From assembly GCF_017875955.1 (NCBI RefSeq), contig NZ_JAGINK010000001.1, forward strand, positions 3,998,501-4,062,500: a stretch of 64,000 bases of DNA. Direction: 5' to 3'. Source of the DNA: Pseudomonas sp. BP8 (GTDB taxonomy: Bacteria > Pseudomonadota > Gammaproteobacteria > Pseudomonadales > Pseudomonadaceae). The position numbers and the translations under genes are program-made. The notes beneath the pieces were generated by a model that saw only the letters and a list, made by a program, of their open reading frames with translations, searched no databases and was not told the DNA's origin. Each line of letters starts with the position of its first letter. The first letter of the stretch is position 1. Below are positions 1-8,709 of this stretch, piece after piece.

Positions 1-625
1 AAGGGTTGGGATGAAAAAACACCCGCTCGCGAATCGGCCCCAGCGCAATTTCGCCGATTTCCTGGTATCCCTGACGCTCATAGAACGCCAGATAATGGGC
101 ATCACCGGTATCCAGCACCACGCCTTGGGTGCCAGGATCATCGGCGCACCAGTCGTGCACAGCCTGTAACAATTGCTCGCCGTACTGCTGCCCTTGGTAC
201 TGCGGGTGTACCCCCAGCAGCGGCAGCACATGCACCTGGTCCGATGGCAGGCAGCCGGCCAACGCCGCCTGATAGTCCAGATAGCGCCGCGTGCACCGCA
301 AGCCGGTGCCGAGGATCATCCGCAAGCGCCACAGCCAGCTGTCGGCCACGCCCAGCCTGCGCAGGGGCGGCACGATCAGCGCCACCCCGACCAGACGGTC
401 GTCGACCATCACCCCGATTGCAGGCAGTTGCAACGCGAAATGCTGGCGCACCCATTCGCGCACCATCACCCGCAAACGCCGCTCGTAGCCTGGGCGCTGG
501 GCTTCGAACAAATAGGCAAAGGTCGGCTCGTGGCGATACGCTTGATAGAGCAACGAGCGCACTTCACGGCGGTAGCCTGCGTCGAGCAGACAGGTGGTGG
601 CCGCTGCGGGGGAGTTTTCGGGCAT
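1..625 (-). CDS. GNAT-family N-acetyltransferase (partial, 3' end outside window)
   Basis: The reading frame runs open from an ATG at 625 to the window edge, about 208 residues. The start is supported by GGAGG ten bases upstream. The C-terminal half shows the GNAT pattern: an LPLLGVHPQYQGQQYGEQLL-like acetyl-CoA binding segment (Q-x-x-G-x-G/Y loop), then a VLDTGDAHYLAFYERQGYQ-type strand and helix. Such proteins move an acetyl group from acetyl-CoA to an amine; the substrate cannot be told. It is transcribed divergently from the exonuclease III gene. The stop codon is not in the window, so length and C-terminus are unknown. Confidence 0.8.
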   Translation of the reverse strand, partial: MPENSPAAATTCLLDAGYRREVRSLLYQAYRHEPTFAYLFEAQRPGYERRLRVMVREWVRQHFALQLPAIGVMVDDRLVGVALIVPPLRRLGVADSWLWRLRMILGTGLRCTRRYLDYQAALAGCLPSDQVHVLPLLGVHPQYQGQQYGEQLLQAVHDWCADDPGTQGVVLDTGDAHYLAFYERQGYQEIGEIALGPIRERVFFHPNP

Positions 626-788
626 TGCGGGCAATCCTCCATGGAATGGGCATACAGTGCCTTGGAGGTGGCGCAGCGCAGTTCGTTCACCTCTTCGCGC
701 ACGTTAGCAGCGCAGGCCGAAGGGCGCCACGCTGGTGGTGGCGGCCGATGTCCGCTAGCATCCCCGGTTTTATCAGGATTGGCTTGCC

Positions 789-1601
789 ATGAAGATCGTC
801 TCGTTCAACATCAACGGCCTGCGCGCCCGCCCGCACCAGCTGGCGGCACTGATCGAGAAGCATCAGCCAGACGTGATCGGCCTGCAGGAAACCAAGGTCA
901 GCGACGAGCAATTTCCGCTGGCGGATGTCCAGGCGCTGGGTTACCACGTGCATTACCACGGCCAGAAAGGCCACTACGGTGTTGCCCTGCTCTCGCGCCA
1001 GGCACCGCTGTCGCTGGTCAAAGGTTTTGCCAGCGACGAAGAAGACGCCCAGCGGCGGTTCATCTGGGGCATCTTCGCCGACGCCAATGGCACCCCCATC
1101 ACCATCATGAACGGCTACTTCCCGCAGGGGGAAAGCCGCGACCACCCCACCAAGTTTCCCGCCAAGCAGCGCTTCTATAACGACCTGCAGGCCTTGCTCG
1201 AAAACCAGTTCGACAATCAACAGCCGTTGGTAGTCATGGGCGACGTCAACATCTCACCCCAGGATTGCGATATCGGCATCGGCCCAGACAACGCCAAGCG
1301 CTGGCTGAAGACCGGCAAGTGCAGCTTCCTGCCGGAGGAGCGCGAGTGGATGGAGCGCCTCAAGGGCTGGGGCCTTGTCGACAGCTTCCGTCATCTGCAC
1401 CCAGAAGTGTCCGACCGTTTCAGCTGGTTCGACTACCGCAGCCGTGGCTTCGAGGACGAGCCCAAGCGCGGCCTGCGCATCGACCTGATCATGGCCTCCG
1501 CAGGCCTGCTGCCACAGGTGAAGGCTGCTGGTGTGGACTATGAATTGCGCGCGATGGAAAAACCGTCCGACCATGCGCCGATCTGGCTGGAGCTGAGCTA
1601 A
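789..1601 (+). CDS. xthA: Exodeoxyribonuclease III (AP endonuclease)
   Basis: A complete 270-residue protein of the exonuclease III / AP endonuclease family, which cuts DNA 5' to abasic sites and degrades 3' ends in base excision repair. The metal and catalytic motifs are all present: FNINGLRAR near the N-terminus (N7), LQETKV (E34), GDVNISP (D152, N154) and the C-terminal SDHAPIW. Length matches E. coli ExoIII (268 residues). It is monocistronic and precedes a FecR-like gene on the same strand, with about 170 bases between them. Confidence 0.95.
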   Translation: MKIVSFNINGLRARPHQLAALIEKHQPDVIGLQETKVSDEQFPLADVQALGYHVHYHGQKGHYGVALLSRQAPLSLVKGFASDEEDAQRRFIWGIFADANGTPITIMNGYFPQGESRDHPTKFPAKQRFYNDLQALLENQFDNQQPLVVMGDVNISPQDCDIGIGPDNAKRWLKTGKCSFLPEEREWMERLKGWGLVDSFRHLHPEVSDRFSWFDYRSRGFEDEPKRGLRIDLIMASAGLLPQVKAAGVDYELRAMEKPSDHAPIWLELS

Positions 1602-1700
1602 CGTCAGCTTGATGGCTATGAGCCAAGACGCAGGGCTGCCGGAGACGGCGCCGGCACCCTGCCCGATTACGGCGAAAAGCAGACGAAATATCTCGCATCT

Positions 1701-1720
1701 GATAGTCATTCGCCATTATC
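1701..1720 (+). promoter_or_regulatory. Possible Fur-box-like palindrome upstream of fecR-like gene
   Basis: The AT-rich segment GATAGTCATTCGCCATTATC lies about 54 bases before the chosen FecR start. Its outer halves match the Fur consensus (GATAAT...ATTATC), but there is one extra central base and several mismatches. It would fit iron regulation of a FecR gene. This is a by-eye match only. Confidence 0.3.
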
Positions 1721-1773
1721 TCGGTTCTCGCGAGCTCCTGGCAGGAGTAGAATGCGCAAAACCGGGAGCCGCA

Positions 1774-2781
1774 ATGAACCACGACCGCTTCATCCCCAAC
1801 GAAGACGATGCCATCACCGATGCCGCTGCGCACTGGTGCATGCGTCTGCACGCCGATGATTGCACGGCGGGCGAGCGCGAGGCCTTCGACCTGTGGCTGG
1901 CGGCCGACCCACGGCATTTCGATGAGTATCGGGCTATGCAGGAGATCTGGCAGACCGCCGACCTGCTGCCACGCCAGGCAGACGTGATTACGCTGAACCC
2001 GCAACAGCGCCGCCAGCCAGCTGCACGCAACTGGCGTCCGCTGGCCTCAGCCGCAGCGATCGCCCTCCTCGTCCTGCCCTTGGCAGGCTGGATTGGCTGG
2101 GATCAAGGCTGGTTGCCCAATGATTATCAGCACTTCGACACCGCTGACCAGGTGCGCACGGTGCAACTGAGCGATGGCAGCGTCGTCGAACTCAATCTGC
2201 ACAGCGAACTGCGCTACCTGAACTACAAGGACCGACGCCAGGTTACCCTGAGCAAAGGCGAGGCCTTTTTCAAAGTCACCCACGACAGCGCGCACCCGTT
2301 CATCGTCCACGCAGGGCTGGGCCAGACCCGCGTCACCGGCACCCAGTTCAATGTCTGGAAGTACGACGACCTGGTCAAGGTGACCCTGATCGAAGGCTCG
2401 GTGCTGGTCAGCAGCCATGGCGCCGACGGTGGCTACCGCCTCGGCCCCGGCATGCAGGCCAGCTACCACAGGGGTGATTTCGAGCCAGCCCTGGCGCAAA
2501 GCGACGATGTCGACAACAGCCTCGCCTGGCGCAGCGGCAAACTGGTGCTGGATAACCTGAGCCTGACCCAGGCGCTGCCGGTGATCAACCGCTACCTCGA
2601 CAAGCCGCTGCTGCTGGCTGACGAGAGCACTGGTGCAATCCGCGTCAGCGGCGTGTACAACACCCGCGAAGTCAAGCGCATGGTCGACAACCTGCCCAAG
2701 GTGCTGCCGATCTACCTGACCCGCAGCAAGGACGGCAGTACCGTCCTCAACCGCATCACGCCCCTCACCCACAAAGGCTGA
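1774..2781 (+). CDS. FecR family anti-sigma/transmembrane regulator (no sigma gene beside it)
   Basis: 335 residues. The start chosen is the ATG at 1774, preceded by GGGAG; a longer upstream frame exists but lacks FecR-like sequence. Residues ~12-60 form the cytoplasmic sigma-binding part (DAAAHWCMRLHADDCTAGEREAFDLWLAADPRH-like), residues ~90-109 are one membrane helix, and the rest is the periplasmic FecR domain (RTVQLSDGSVVELN, GEAFFKV, VTGTQFNV) plus a C-terminal secretin/TonB-short-like segment. FecR proteins relay a signal from a TonB receptor to an ECF sigma factor. The usual fecI partner and receptor are missing on both sides, so it is an orphan here. It converges on the antiporter gene, 9 bases away. 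Confidence 0.85.
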   Translation: MNHDRFIPNEDDAITDAAAHWCMRLHADDCTAGEREAFDLWLAADPRHFDEYRAMQEIWQTADLLPRQADVITLNPQQRRQPAARNWRPLASAAAIALLVLPLAGWIGWDQGWLPNDYQHFDTADQVRTVQLSDGSVVELNLHSELRYLNYKDRRQVTLSKGEAFFKVTHDSAHPFIVHAGLGQTRVTGTQFNVWKYDDLVKVTLIEGSVLVSSHGADGGYRLGPGMQASYHRGDFEPALAQSDDVDNSLAWRSGKLVLDNLSLTQALPVINRYLDKPLLLADESTGAIRVSGVYNTREVKRMVDNLPKVLPIYLTRSKDGSTVLNRITPLTHKG

Positions 2782-2790
2782 CAGCGCGCC

Positions 2791-4110
2791 TCAGAGCATC
2801 ATCGCCGCCACCCAGCCAAACGCCAGCAATGGCAGGTTGTAGTGGATGAAGGTGGGTACCACGGTGTCCCAGATATGGTGGTGCTGGCCATCCACGTTGA
2901 GCCCCGAGGTTGGCCCCAGGGTCGAATCCGATGCCGGTGAACCGGCGTCACCCAAGGCCCCGGCAGTGCCCACGATGCACACGGTTGCCAGAGGATCGAA
3001 GCCCAACTGCACGCACAACGGCACGAAGATCGCCGCCAGGATCGGCACCGTAGAGAACGACGAACCAATGCCCATGGTCACCAGCAGGCCGACCAGCAGC
3101 ATCAGCAAGGCGCCGATCCCCTTGCTGTGGTTGATCCACTGCGCCGACGTTTCAACCAGGCTCTTGACCTCGCCAGTGGCCTTCATGACCTCGGCAAAGC
3201 CAGACGCGGCGATCATGATGAAGCCGATCATGGCCATCATCTTCATGCCTTCAGTGAACAGGTCGTCGGAGTCTTTCCAACGTACGATGCCCGACAGCGA
3301 GAAGATCAGAAAGCCAACCATGGCCCCGATAATCATCGAATCCAGCCACAATTGAACGATGAACGCCGCGCCGATCGCCAGTCCCGCCACCAGCAGGCTC
3401 AGCGGGTTGTAGCTGACGCCTACCTGCTCGACCTGCTCGATCCGCGTCAGATCGTAGTCACGCTTCTTGCGATAGCTGAACAACACCGCCACCAGCAGAC
3501 CGGCAAGCATACCAGCCGCCGGCAGGGCCATTGCGTGGGTGACATTGACTGAGCTGACATCGACACCGGCCCGTCCTACATTGGCCAGCAGGACCTCATT
3601 AAGGAAAATGTTGCCGAAACCGACCGGCAAGAAGATGTACGGCGTGATCAGGCCAAAGGTGATCACACAGGCGATCAGCCGCCGGTCGATGCGCAACCGG
3701 GTCAGCACATACAGCAGCGGTGGCACCAGCAGCGGAATAAAGGCGATGTGGATCGGCAGAATGTTCTGCGATGACACCGCCACCACCAACATCAGGCCAA
3801 TCAGCAGCCACTTGAGCTTGCCGCCGTTGCTGTGGCCTTGGCGGTCGATCATCGCCAGGGCGCGATCGGCCAGGGCGTGGGCCAGGCCGGATTTGGCAAT
3901 CGCCACGGCGAAGGCACCAAGCAGCGCATACGACAACGCCACGGTGGCACCGCCACCGAGGCCGCCGTTGAACGCCTTCAACGTACCTTCAATGCCCAGC
4001 CCACCGACCAGGCCGCCAGTCAGCGCGCCAATGATCAGGGCGATGACCACATGCACGCGGGACAGGCTCAATATCAGCATGATGCCGACCGCGGCAATGA
4101 CTGCATTCAT
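2791..4110 (-). CDS. Na+/H+ antiporter-family membrane transporter
   Basis: 439 residues, taking the ATG at 4110; the frame extends upstream but that part is not membrane-like. About 11 hydrophobic helices are visible, with a glycine-rich TM3-like segment (GGLGGGATVALSYALLGAFAV), the internal SSQNILPIHIAFIPLLVPP segment and a C-terminal GTAGALGDAGSPASDSTLGP motif typical of the Na_H_antiport / YuiF-like group. Members are annotated as Na+/H+ antiporters, but some may carry organic substrates. It is divergent from the chemoreceptor gene, so a shared ligand (for example a polyamine or histidine-derived amine) is possible but only inferred. Confidence 0.8.
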   Translation of the reverse strand: MNAVIAAVGIMLILSLSRVHVVIALIIGALTGGLVGGLGIEGTLKAFNGGLGGGATVALSYALLGAFAVAIAKSGLAHALADRALAMIDRQGHSNGGKLKWLLIGLMLVVAVSSQNILPIHIAFIPLLVPPLLYVLTRLRIDRRLIACVITFGLITPYIFLPVGFGNIFLNEVLLANVGRAGVDVSSVNVTHAMALPAAGMLAGLLVAVLFSYRKKRDYDLTRIEQVEQVGVSYNPLSLLVAGLAIGAAFIVQLWLDSMIIGAMVGFLIFSLSGIVRWKDSDDLFTEGMKMMAMIGFIMIAASGFAEVMKATGEVKSLVETSAQWINHSKGIGALLMLLVGLLVTMGIGSSFSTVPILAAIFVPLCVQLGFDPLATVCIVGTAGALGDAGSPASDSTLGPTSGLNVDGQHHHIWDTVVPTFIHYNLPLLAFGWVAAMML

Positions 4111-4310
4111 GGTGTGGTTTACCTCGTTACGACAGACAAAAAGCGACGGTTCCGGCGACAGGCTGCACGCTGGCAGCGGCCGGACCAAGGGGGTGATGTT
4201 CTGAAGGGCGCACACTCTGAGGGCCGGGTCGGCAGATGTCAAATCGGCGCCTTTGCGCGCGGCGAGAAAAACCGCGACCGGCGCCGGGAAATTTATGTTG
4301 ATCGTTTGAA

Positions 4311-4337
4311 TAAAGAAAAATCCAGCAGCGCCGACAT
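4311..4337 (+). promoter_or_regulatory. FliA (sigma28)-like promoter for the chemoreceptor
   Basis: TAAAGAAA, 11 bases, GCCGACAT: this matches the sigma28 consensus TAAAGTTT-N11-GCCGATAA at the TAAAG and GCCGA cores with exact spacing. It ends 34 bases before the chemoreceptor ATG, giving a short leader. Flagellar sigma control of chemoreceptor genes is well established. The match was found by eye. Confidence 0.6.
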
Positions 4338-4371
4338 AGTCTGCAGACCTATTACAAGGGACTCTCCCCAA

Positions 4372-6516
4372 ATGCCTTCGCGACAACTGTCTATCCAGTG
4401 GAAGATCACCCTGCTCGCCGGCCTGTGCCTGGCCAGCATCGTCACCTTGCTGGTCGGCCTATCGCTGTACCGCATGGACCACAGCTCCGACCTGGTCAAG
4501 GCGAGCAGCATGAAGATGCTCTCTGAATCGGCCCAGGCGCGTATCGAGTCGCAAGGCGAGGTCCAGGCCTTGAACATCCGCCGACAGTTCATGGATGCCT
4601 ACCAGTATGGTGCCGGCTTCGCTCGCCAGGTGCTGTTCCTGCGCGAGCAGGCAGAAAAGCGCTACCTCGATGCCTTCGACCTGCGCGAAGACATGACCCA
4701 GCAGGTGCGCAGTGCGTTGCAGGCCAACCCTGACCTGCTCGGCCTGTCGCTGGTATTCGAGCCGGGTGCCCTGGATGGCAAGGACAGCCTGTTCGCCGGC
4801 CAGGAAGCGCTGGGCAGCAACGAAAGCGGACGGTTTGCCCTGTACTGGTCGCAGCCGCGCGCCGGTCAGTTGACCTCAATGGCCCTCCCCGAGCACGACA
4901 TGGCCAACACCGAGGTCGGCCCCAGTGGCCAGCCCGCTAATACCTGGTGGGTCTGCCCGCGCAGCACGGGCAAGGTCTGCGTGGTCGAGCCGTACTTCTA
5001 TGCCATCGACGGCCAGCAGGTGATGATGACCAGCATCGTCTTCCCGCTGTCGGTCAAGGGCAAGGTGATCGCCACCCTGTCCATCGACATCAATCTCAAC
5101 AGCCTGCAGGCGCTCAGCCAGGAAGCCAGCCGCAACCTCTATGAGGGCCGTACTACCGTCGGCATCATCAGCCCGGCAGGGCTGCTCGCAGGCTACAGTG
5201 CCAACGCGAGCAAGCTGGCTCATCGCCTGGAGCAGGTCGACCCGGCTCAGGGCGCGGCGCTGGTAGGCAAGCTGGCCGACGGCAGGCTGCAGGTGGTGCA
5301 TGCCCAGCAACGCCTGAAGGTGCTTGCGGCATTCCCGCCGATTCCGGACGCCAAGCCGTGGGGGGTCTTGCTCGACGTGCCGGTAAACGCCCTGACCGGC
5401 CCGGCCGAAGCGCTGAAACAAGAACTCGACACGCTCAACACCAGTGGCACCTTGCTTGAATTGGGGTTAGGCCTGGCGGCGGCGATTGCCGGCCTGCTGC
5501 TTGTCTGGCTGATGGCCCGCGGCGTGACCCGGCCGATCCTCGGTGTGGCCGCCATGCTCAAGGACATTGCCAGTGGTGAAGGCGACCTGACCCGCCGTTT
5601 GCAGTACGACAAGCACGACGAACTGGGCGAGTTGGCCGGCTGGTTCAACCGCTTCCTGGACAAGCTGCAGCCGACCATCGCCGAGGTCAAACGCTCGGTA
5701 CAGGCCGCACGCGGCACCGCCGACCAGTCTGCCGCCATCGCCAGCCAGACCAGCGCCGGCATGGAGCAGCAATACCGCCAGGTCGACCAGGTGGCGACCG
5801 CGTCGCATGAGATGAGCGCCACCGCCCAGGACGTCGCCCGCAGTGCTGCCCAGGCGGCGCAGGCCGCGCGCGAAGCAGATCAGGCCACCCGCGAAGGCCT
5901 GGCAGTGATTGGCCGTACCACCGACAGCATCGATGCCCTGGCCGCCGACATGAGCGGCGCCATGGCCCAGGTCGAAGGGTTGGCGCAAAACAGCGAGAAG
6001 ATCGGCTCGGTGCTTGAGGTGATCCGTTCGATTGCCGAGCAGACCAACCTGCTCGCGCTCAACGCTGCCATCGAGGCGGCCCGTGCCGGCGAGGCCGGAC
6101 GCGGCTTTGCGGTGGTCGCCGATGAAGTGCGCAACCTGGCCCGGCGCACTCAGGAGTCGGTTGAAGAAACGCGCCAGGTGATTGAAGCATTGCAGGCCGG
6201 CACCCGTGAAGTGGTCGGCGCCATGGACAGCAGCCACCGCCAGGCCCAAGGCGGTGTCGAGCAGGTCGGCCAGGCCGTGACCGCGCTGCAACGCATCGGC
6301 CAGGCGGTCACGGTAATCAGCGACATGAACCTGCAGATCGCCTCGGCCGCCGAAGAGCAGAGCGCGGTCGCCGAAGAGATCAACAGCAATGTCGCGACCA
6401 TTCGTGACGTGACCGAGTCGCTGTCTGGCCAGGCCAATGAGTCGGCGCGGGTCAGCCAGTCGCTCAACAGCCTGGCCAATCAGCAGCAGGGGCTGATGGA
6501 TCAGTTCCGCGTGTGA
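4372..6516 (+). CDS. Methyl-accepting chemotaxis protein, McpU/TlpQ-like (dCache ligand domain)
   Basis: 714 residues, start ATG at 4372 with AAGGGA upstream. Order: cytoplasmic N-terminus, TM1 (~12-33), a large periplasmic domain of about 325 residues of dCache type (FYAIDGQQVMMTSIVFPL region), TM2 (~361-383), a HAMP region (GVTRPILGVAAMLKDIASGEGDLTRRL), and a signalling coiled coil with the conserved hairpin tip (EQTNLLALNAAIEAARAGE, ~555-575). Length and layout match the polyamine/histamine receptors McpU of P. putida and TlpQ of P. aeruginosa from memory, so amines are the likely ligands; this needs confirmation. No CheR-binding C-terminal pentapeptide is seen. Confidence 0.9.
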   Translation: MPSRQLSIQWKITLLAGLCLASIVTLLVGLSLYRMDHSSDLVKASSMKMLSESAQARIESQGEVQALNIRRQFMDAYQYGAGFARQVLFLREQAEKRYLDAFDLREDMTQQVRSALQANPDLLGLSLVFEPGALDGKDSLFAGQEALGSNESGRFALYWSQPRAGQLTSMALPEHDMANTEVGPSGQPANTWWVCPRSTGKVCVVEPYFYAIDGQQVMMTSIVFPLSVKGKVIATLSIDINLNSLQALSQEASRNLYEGRTTVGIISPAGLLAGYSANASKLAHRLEQVDPAQGAALVGKLADGRLQVVHAQQRLKVLAAFPPIPDAKPWGVLLDVPVNALTGPAEALKQELDTLNTSGTLLELGLGLAAAIAGLLLVWLMARGVTRPILGVAAMLKDIASGEGDLTRRLQYDKHDELGELAGWFNRFLDKLQPTIAEVKRSVQAARGTADQSAAIASQTSAGMEQQYRQVDQVATASHEMSATAQDVARSAAQAAQAAREADQATREGLAVIGRTTDSIDALAADMSGAMAQVEGLAQNSEKIGSVLEVIRSIAEQTNLLALNAAIEAARAGEAGRGFAVVADEVRNLARRTQESVEETRQVIEALQAGTREVVGAMDSSHRQAQGGVEQVGQAVTALQRIGQAVTVISDMNLQIASAAEEQSAVAEEINSNVATIRDVTESLSGQANESARVSQSLNSLANQQQGLMDQFRV

Positions 6517-6566
6517 GCCTTGGCCCGCGCCGTGCCAGGCGGCACTGTGCGGGGCACGGCTACGGG

Positions 6567-8471
6567 TCAGAGTTCGTCGCGCCTTGGATGGAACCTGCCG
6601 CCCCCCAGGATCTGGTCGAGCAGAACCATCGCGGCGTGCACGTTTGGCCGGTTGCCCATTGGCAGCACCTGGGTATCGGGCAAGGTCGCATCCTGGTAAC
6701 CCGACTGCATCACCAGCAAGTGCAGCTGATTGGCGTTCAGATACACATGATGCTGCTCCATCGCATACGACTGGATCAGACTCAAAGCCCCGGCAACCAG
6801 TGGTGTAGCACTGGAGGTACCGGCATAGTTGTCGGTGTAGTCTCTGACGTGATCGGGCTTATGCTGCAGAGCACCGTAGCCCAGGGTAACCACGCTATCG
6901 CCCCAAGCGTTGAGCATGCGGTATCGATAGGAATGGTTGGAGTATTGATGAGGTTTGCCATCCCATGACTGGCAAGCGCCGATCAGGATAGCGCCGGCAT
7001 CGCCGTGGTCTTCGAAGAAGCTGCAATGGGAAAGATCGACACCATAGCCTCTGTGGGTACCCACCTTGGGGTCACTTACGCCAGTGCCGTTGCAGGCTGC
7101 TGCAACCACCACCGCGCCGCGTTGAGTAAGGGCCTGAATCGCATCCCACCACGCCTGCTGATGCACCGTAGGCAGAAAGGTGCCAAGCACATTGATGTTG
7201 GCGGTCTGCCGATTGATTGCGACGATGTCGCCGGCTTTCACATTCGCAAGCATGTTTTTCAACGTCTGCGGGTATCCATGCGAGTCGTGGGCCTCACTGT
7301 TGTAGAAATACACCTCCGCTTCATGGCAGATGCCCGTCACTCCGAACCCGTTTGCCTTGGCCATCAAGATGCCCAACGACGCCGTTCCGTGCTCGGGATC
7401 GGTATTGGGCTCGAGCCCGACGATCTTAAGGTTGGGGTGACTGCGCAGCTCTTCATGTTCGGGATACAGGCCTGCATCGGAAAAATGCACCCGAGCGCCC
7501 TTGCCCGTTGCCTGCTGCTGCCAAACCTTACGAATATTCATCCCCCTGTAGCGCCTGCCCGGCTCATCCAGGTAGGCCTGCAAGGCCTCGAAGTCAGGCG
7601 TTGGACGGGCATTTTCATTGGCATTGTTACCCGCCTTGACAATCGCGCCGGTGAGCAACGTCGCAAGTATGGCTGCGCCAATCAACAGCGGGTTCGGCGT
7701 GTCCACTGGCGGTGTGGCGAACTCGATGGATTCAATGTAATCAAGGGCGGACAGCGTCTGGAGCAAGGCTATAAAGGTGTCATTGAGCATGCTGTCGGGC
7801 TGGATGAGGCAGTAGTAGTCACTCAGCGCGCTCAAGGCTGCGTTGCCGCGCTCCTGCGGGTCGAGAAAAGGCTGCAGCTGAAGAACCTGGTTGAGTTTGG
7901 GCCAGCGGCGCACTAGCAATGAATTGGACCCAGGCTCAAGCTCTTCCCGCAAGCGCTGGTAGCCATCCGTGGTGAACTTGAGCACCAGAGGCGGATATCG
8001 CTCACCCTCTCCTACGAGTGGAAATGCCTCGTCGCTAGCGCGCTGCACAGCACGCTTGCGTCGCCCGGTGGCACCATATAGCGGCACCTTGTCCAACACG
8101 CTCCTGTTCGATTCTTCCGGCCCGATTTCAAGGGTCAACGCGGGTGGGCGGATCAGTCCATCGACGTCACTGGGAAGGTCCAGTGCAATGATTTCCTTGT
8201 CCGTAAGCCTGATCACCGGATGGATACTGTAGGTACCGGGTTGCTCGTCACAGCTCAAGGTTGCCGGGCAGCCATAATCAGCCAGAGAGCCTGTGCGGGC
8301 ATGTGACTTGGCCCTGACAGCATCCAGCTGTTGCAGCCCGTCGGGCCCCGTTCTTTTCAACTCATAACGAATACTCCTGACTTTATGCAGGTCATTGCCG
8401 GTACATCGGATGTGAAACTTGCCGTCGAAGCGGAAATTCCTGAAATAGATAAAACTCACGTCAATGGGCAT
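6567..8471 (-). CDS. Subtilisin-like (S8) serine protease with unrecognised N-terminal domain
   Basis: 634 residues. The ATG at 8471 is preferred over one 19 codons upstream because AGGAGAG precedes it. The C-terminal half is a subtilase: catalytic Asp ~332 (FSDAGLYPEHEEL), His ~361 (DPEHGTASLGIL), oxyanion Asn ~461 (AAACNGTG) and Ser ~553 (YAGTSSATPLVAG). The first ~255 residues match no family I know and are followed by one hydrophobic stretch (~260-279, IGAAILATLLTGAIVKAG). There is no signal peptide, so it probably acts in the cytoplasm or is anchored with an unknown topology. No partner gene (ATPase, inhibitor, substrate) lies beside it. The protease call is firm; the role is unknown. 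Confidence 0.88.
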   Translation of the reverse strand: MPIDVSFIYFRNFRFDGKFHIRCTGNDLHKVRSIRYELKRTGPDGLQQLDAVRAKSHARTGSLADYGCPATLSCDEQPGTYSIHPVIRLTDKEIIALDLPSDVDGLIRPPALTLEIGPEESNRSVLDKVPLYGATGRRKRAVQRASDEAFPLVGEGERYPPLVLKFTTDGYQRLREELEPGSNSLLVRRWPKLNQVLQLQPFLDPQERGNAALSALSDYYCLIQPDSMLNDTFIALLQTLSALDYIESIEFATPPVDTPNPLLIGAAILATLLTGAIVKAGNNANENARPTPDFEALQAYLDEPGRRYRGMNIRKVWQQQATGKGARVHFSDAGLYPEHEELRSHPNLKIVGLEPNTDPEHGTASLGILMAKANGFGVTGICHEAEVYFYNSEAHDSHGYPQTLKNMLANVKAGDIVAINRQTANINVLGTFLPTVHQQAWWDAIQALTQRGAVVVAAACNGTGVSDPKVGTHRGYGVDLSHCSFFEDHGDAGAILIGACQSWDGKPHQYSNHSYRYRMLNAWGDSVVTLGYGALQHKPDHVRDYTDNYAGTSSATPLVAGALSLIQSYAMEQHHVYLNANQLHLLVMQSGYQDATLPDTQVLPMGNRPNVHAAMVLLDQILGGGRFHPRRDEL

Positions 8472-8709
8472 CGGGGCTCTCTCCTGGTGGTATCGCTGCA
8501 CGCCTTGCGTACAGGCACCCCACAGCATCCCGGCAGCCCGTGGTAGATCCCAGCCAGAAGGCGTTCCTGGCCAGCGCTGAGCGCAGGTTCCAGCGCCCTG
8601 CTACGCCCAGAGGCTTGCTGCTCGCAGCGCAAAACTCGACACTAGGGGCCTACCCTCTGGGACCTCGCCCGCGTGGTCACTACCGATACCCGACCACGGA
8701 ATCCCGCCC

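Noticed and set aside
3832..4371. Upstream in-frame extension of the chemoreceptor
   Set aside because: It is antisense to the antiporter coding region and lies before the FliA-like promoter; the chemoreceptor signal-anchor begins at 4372.
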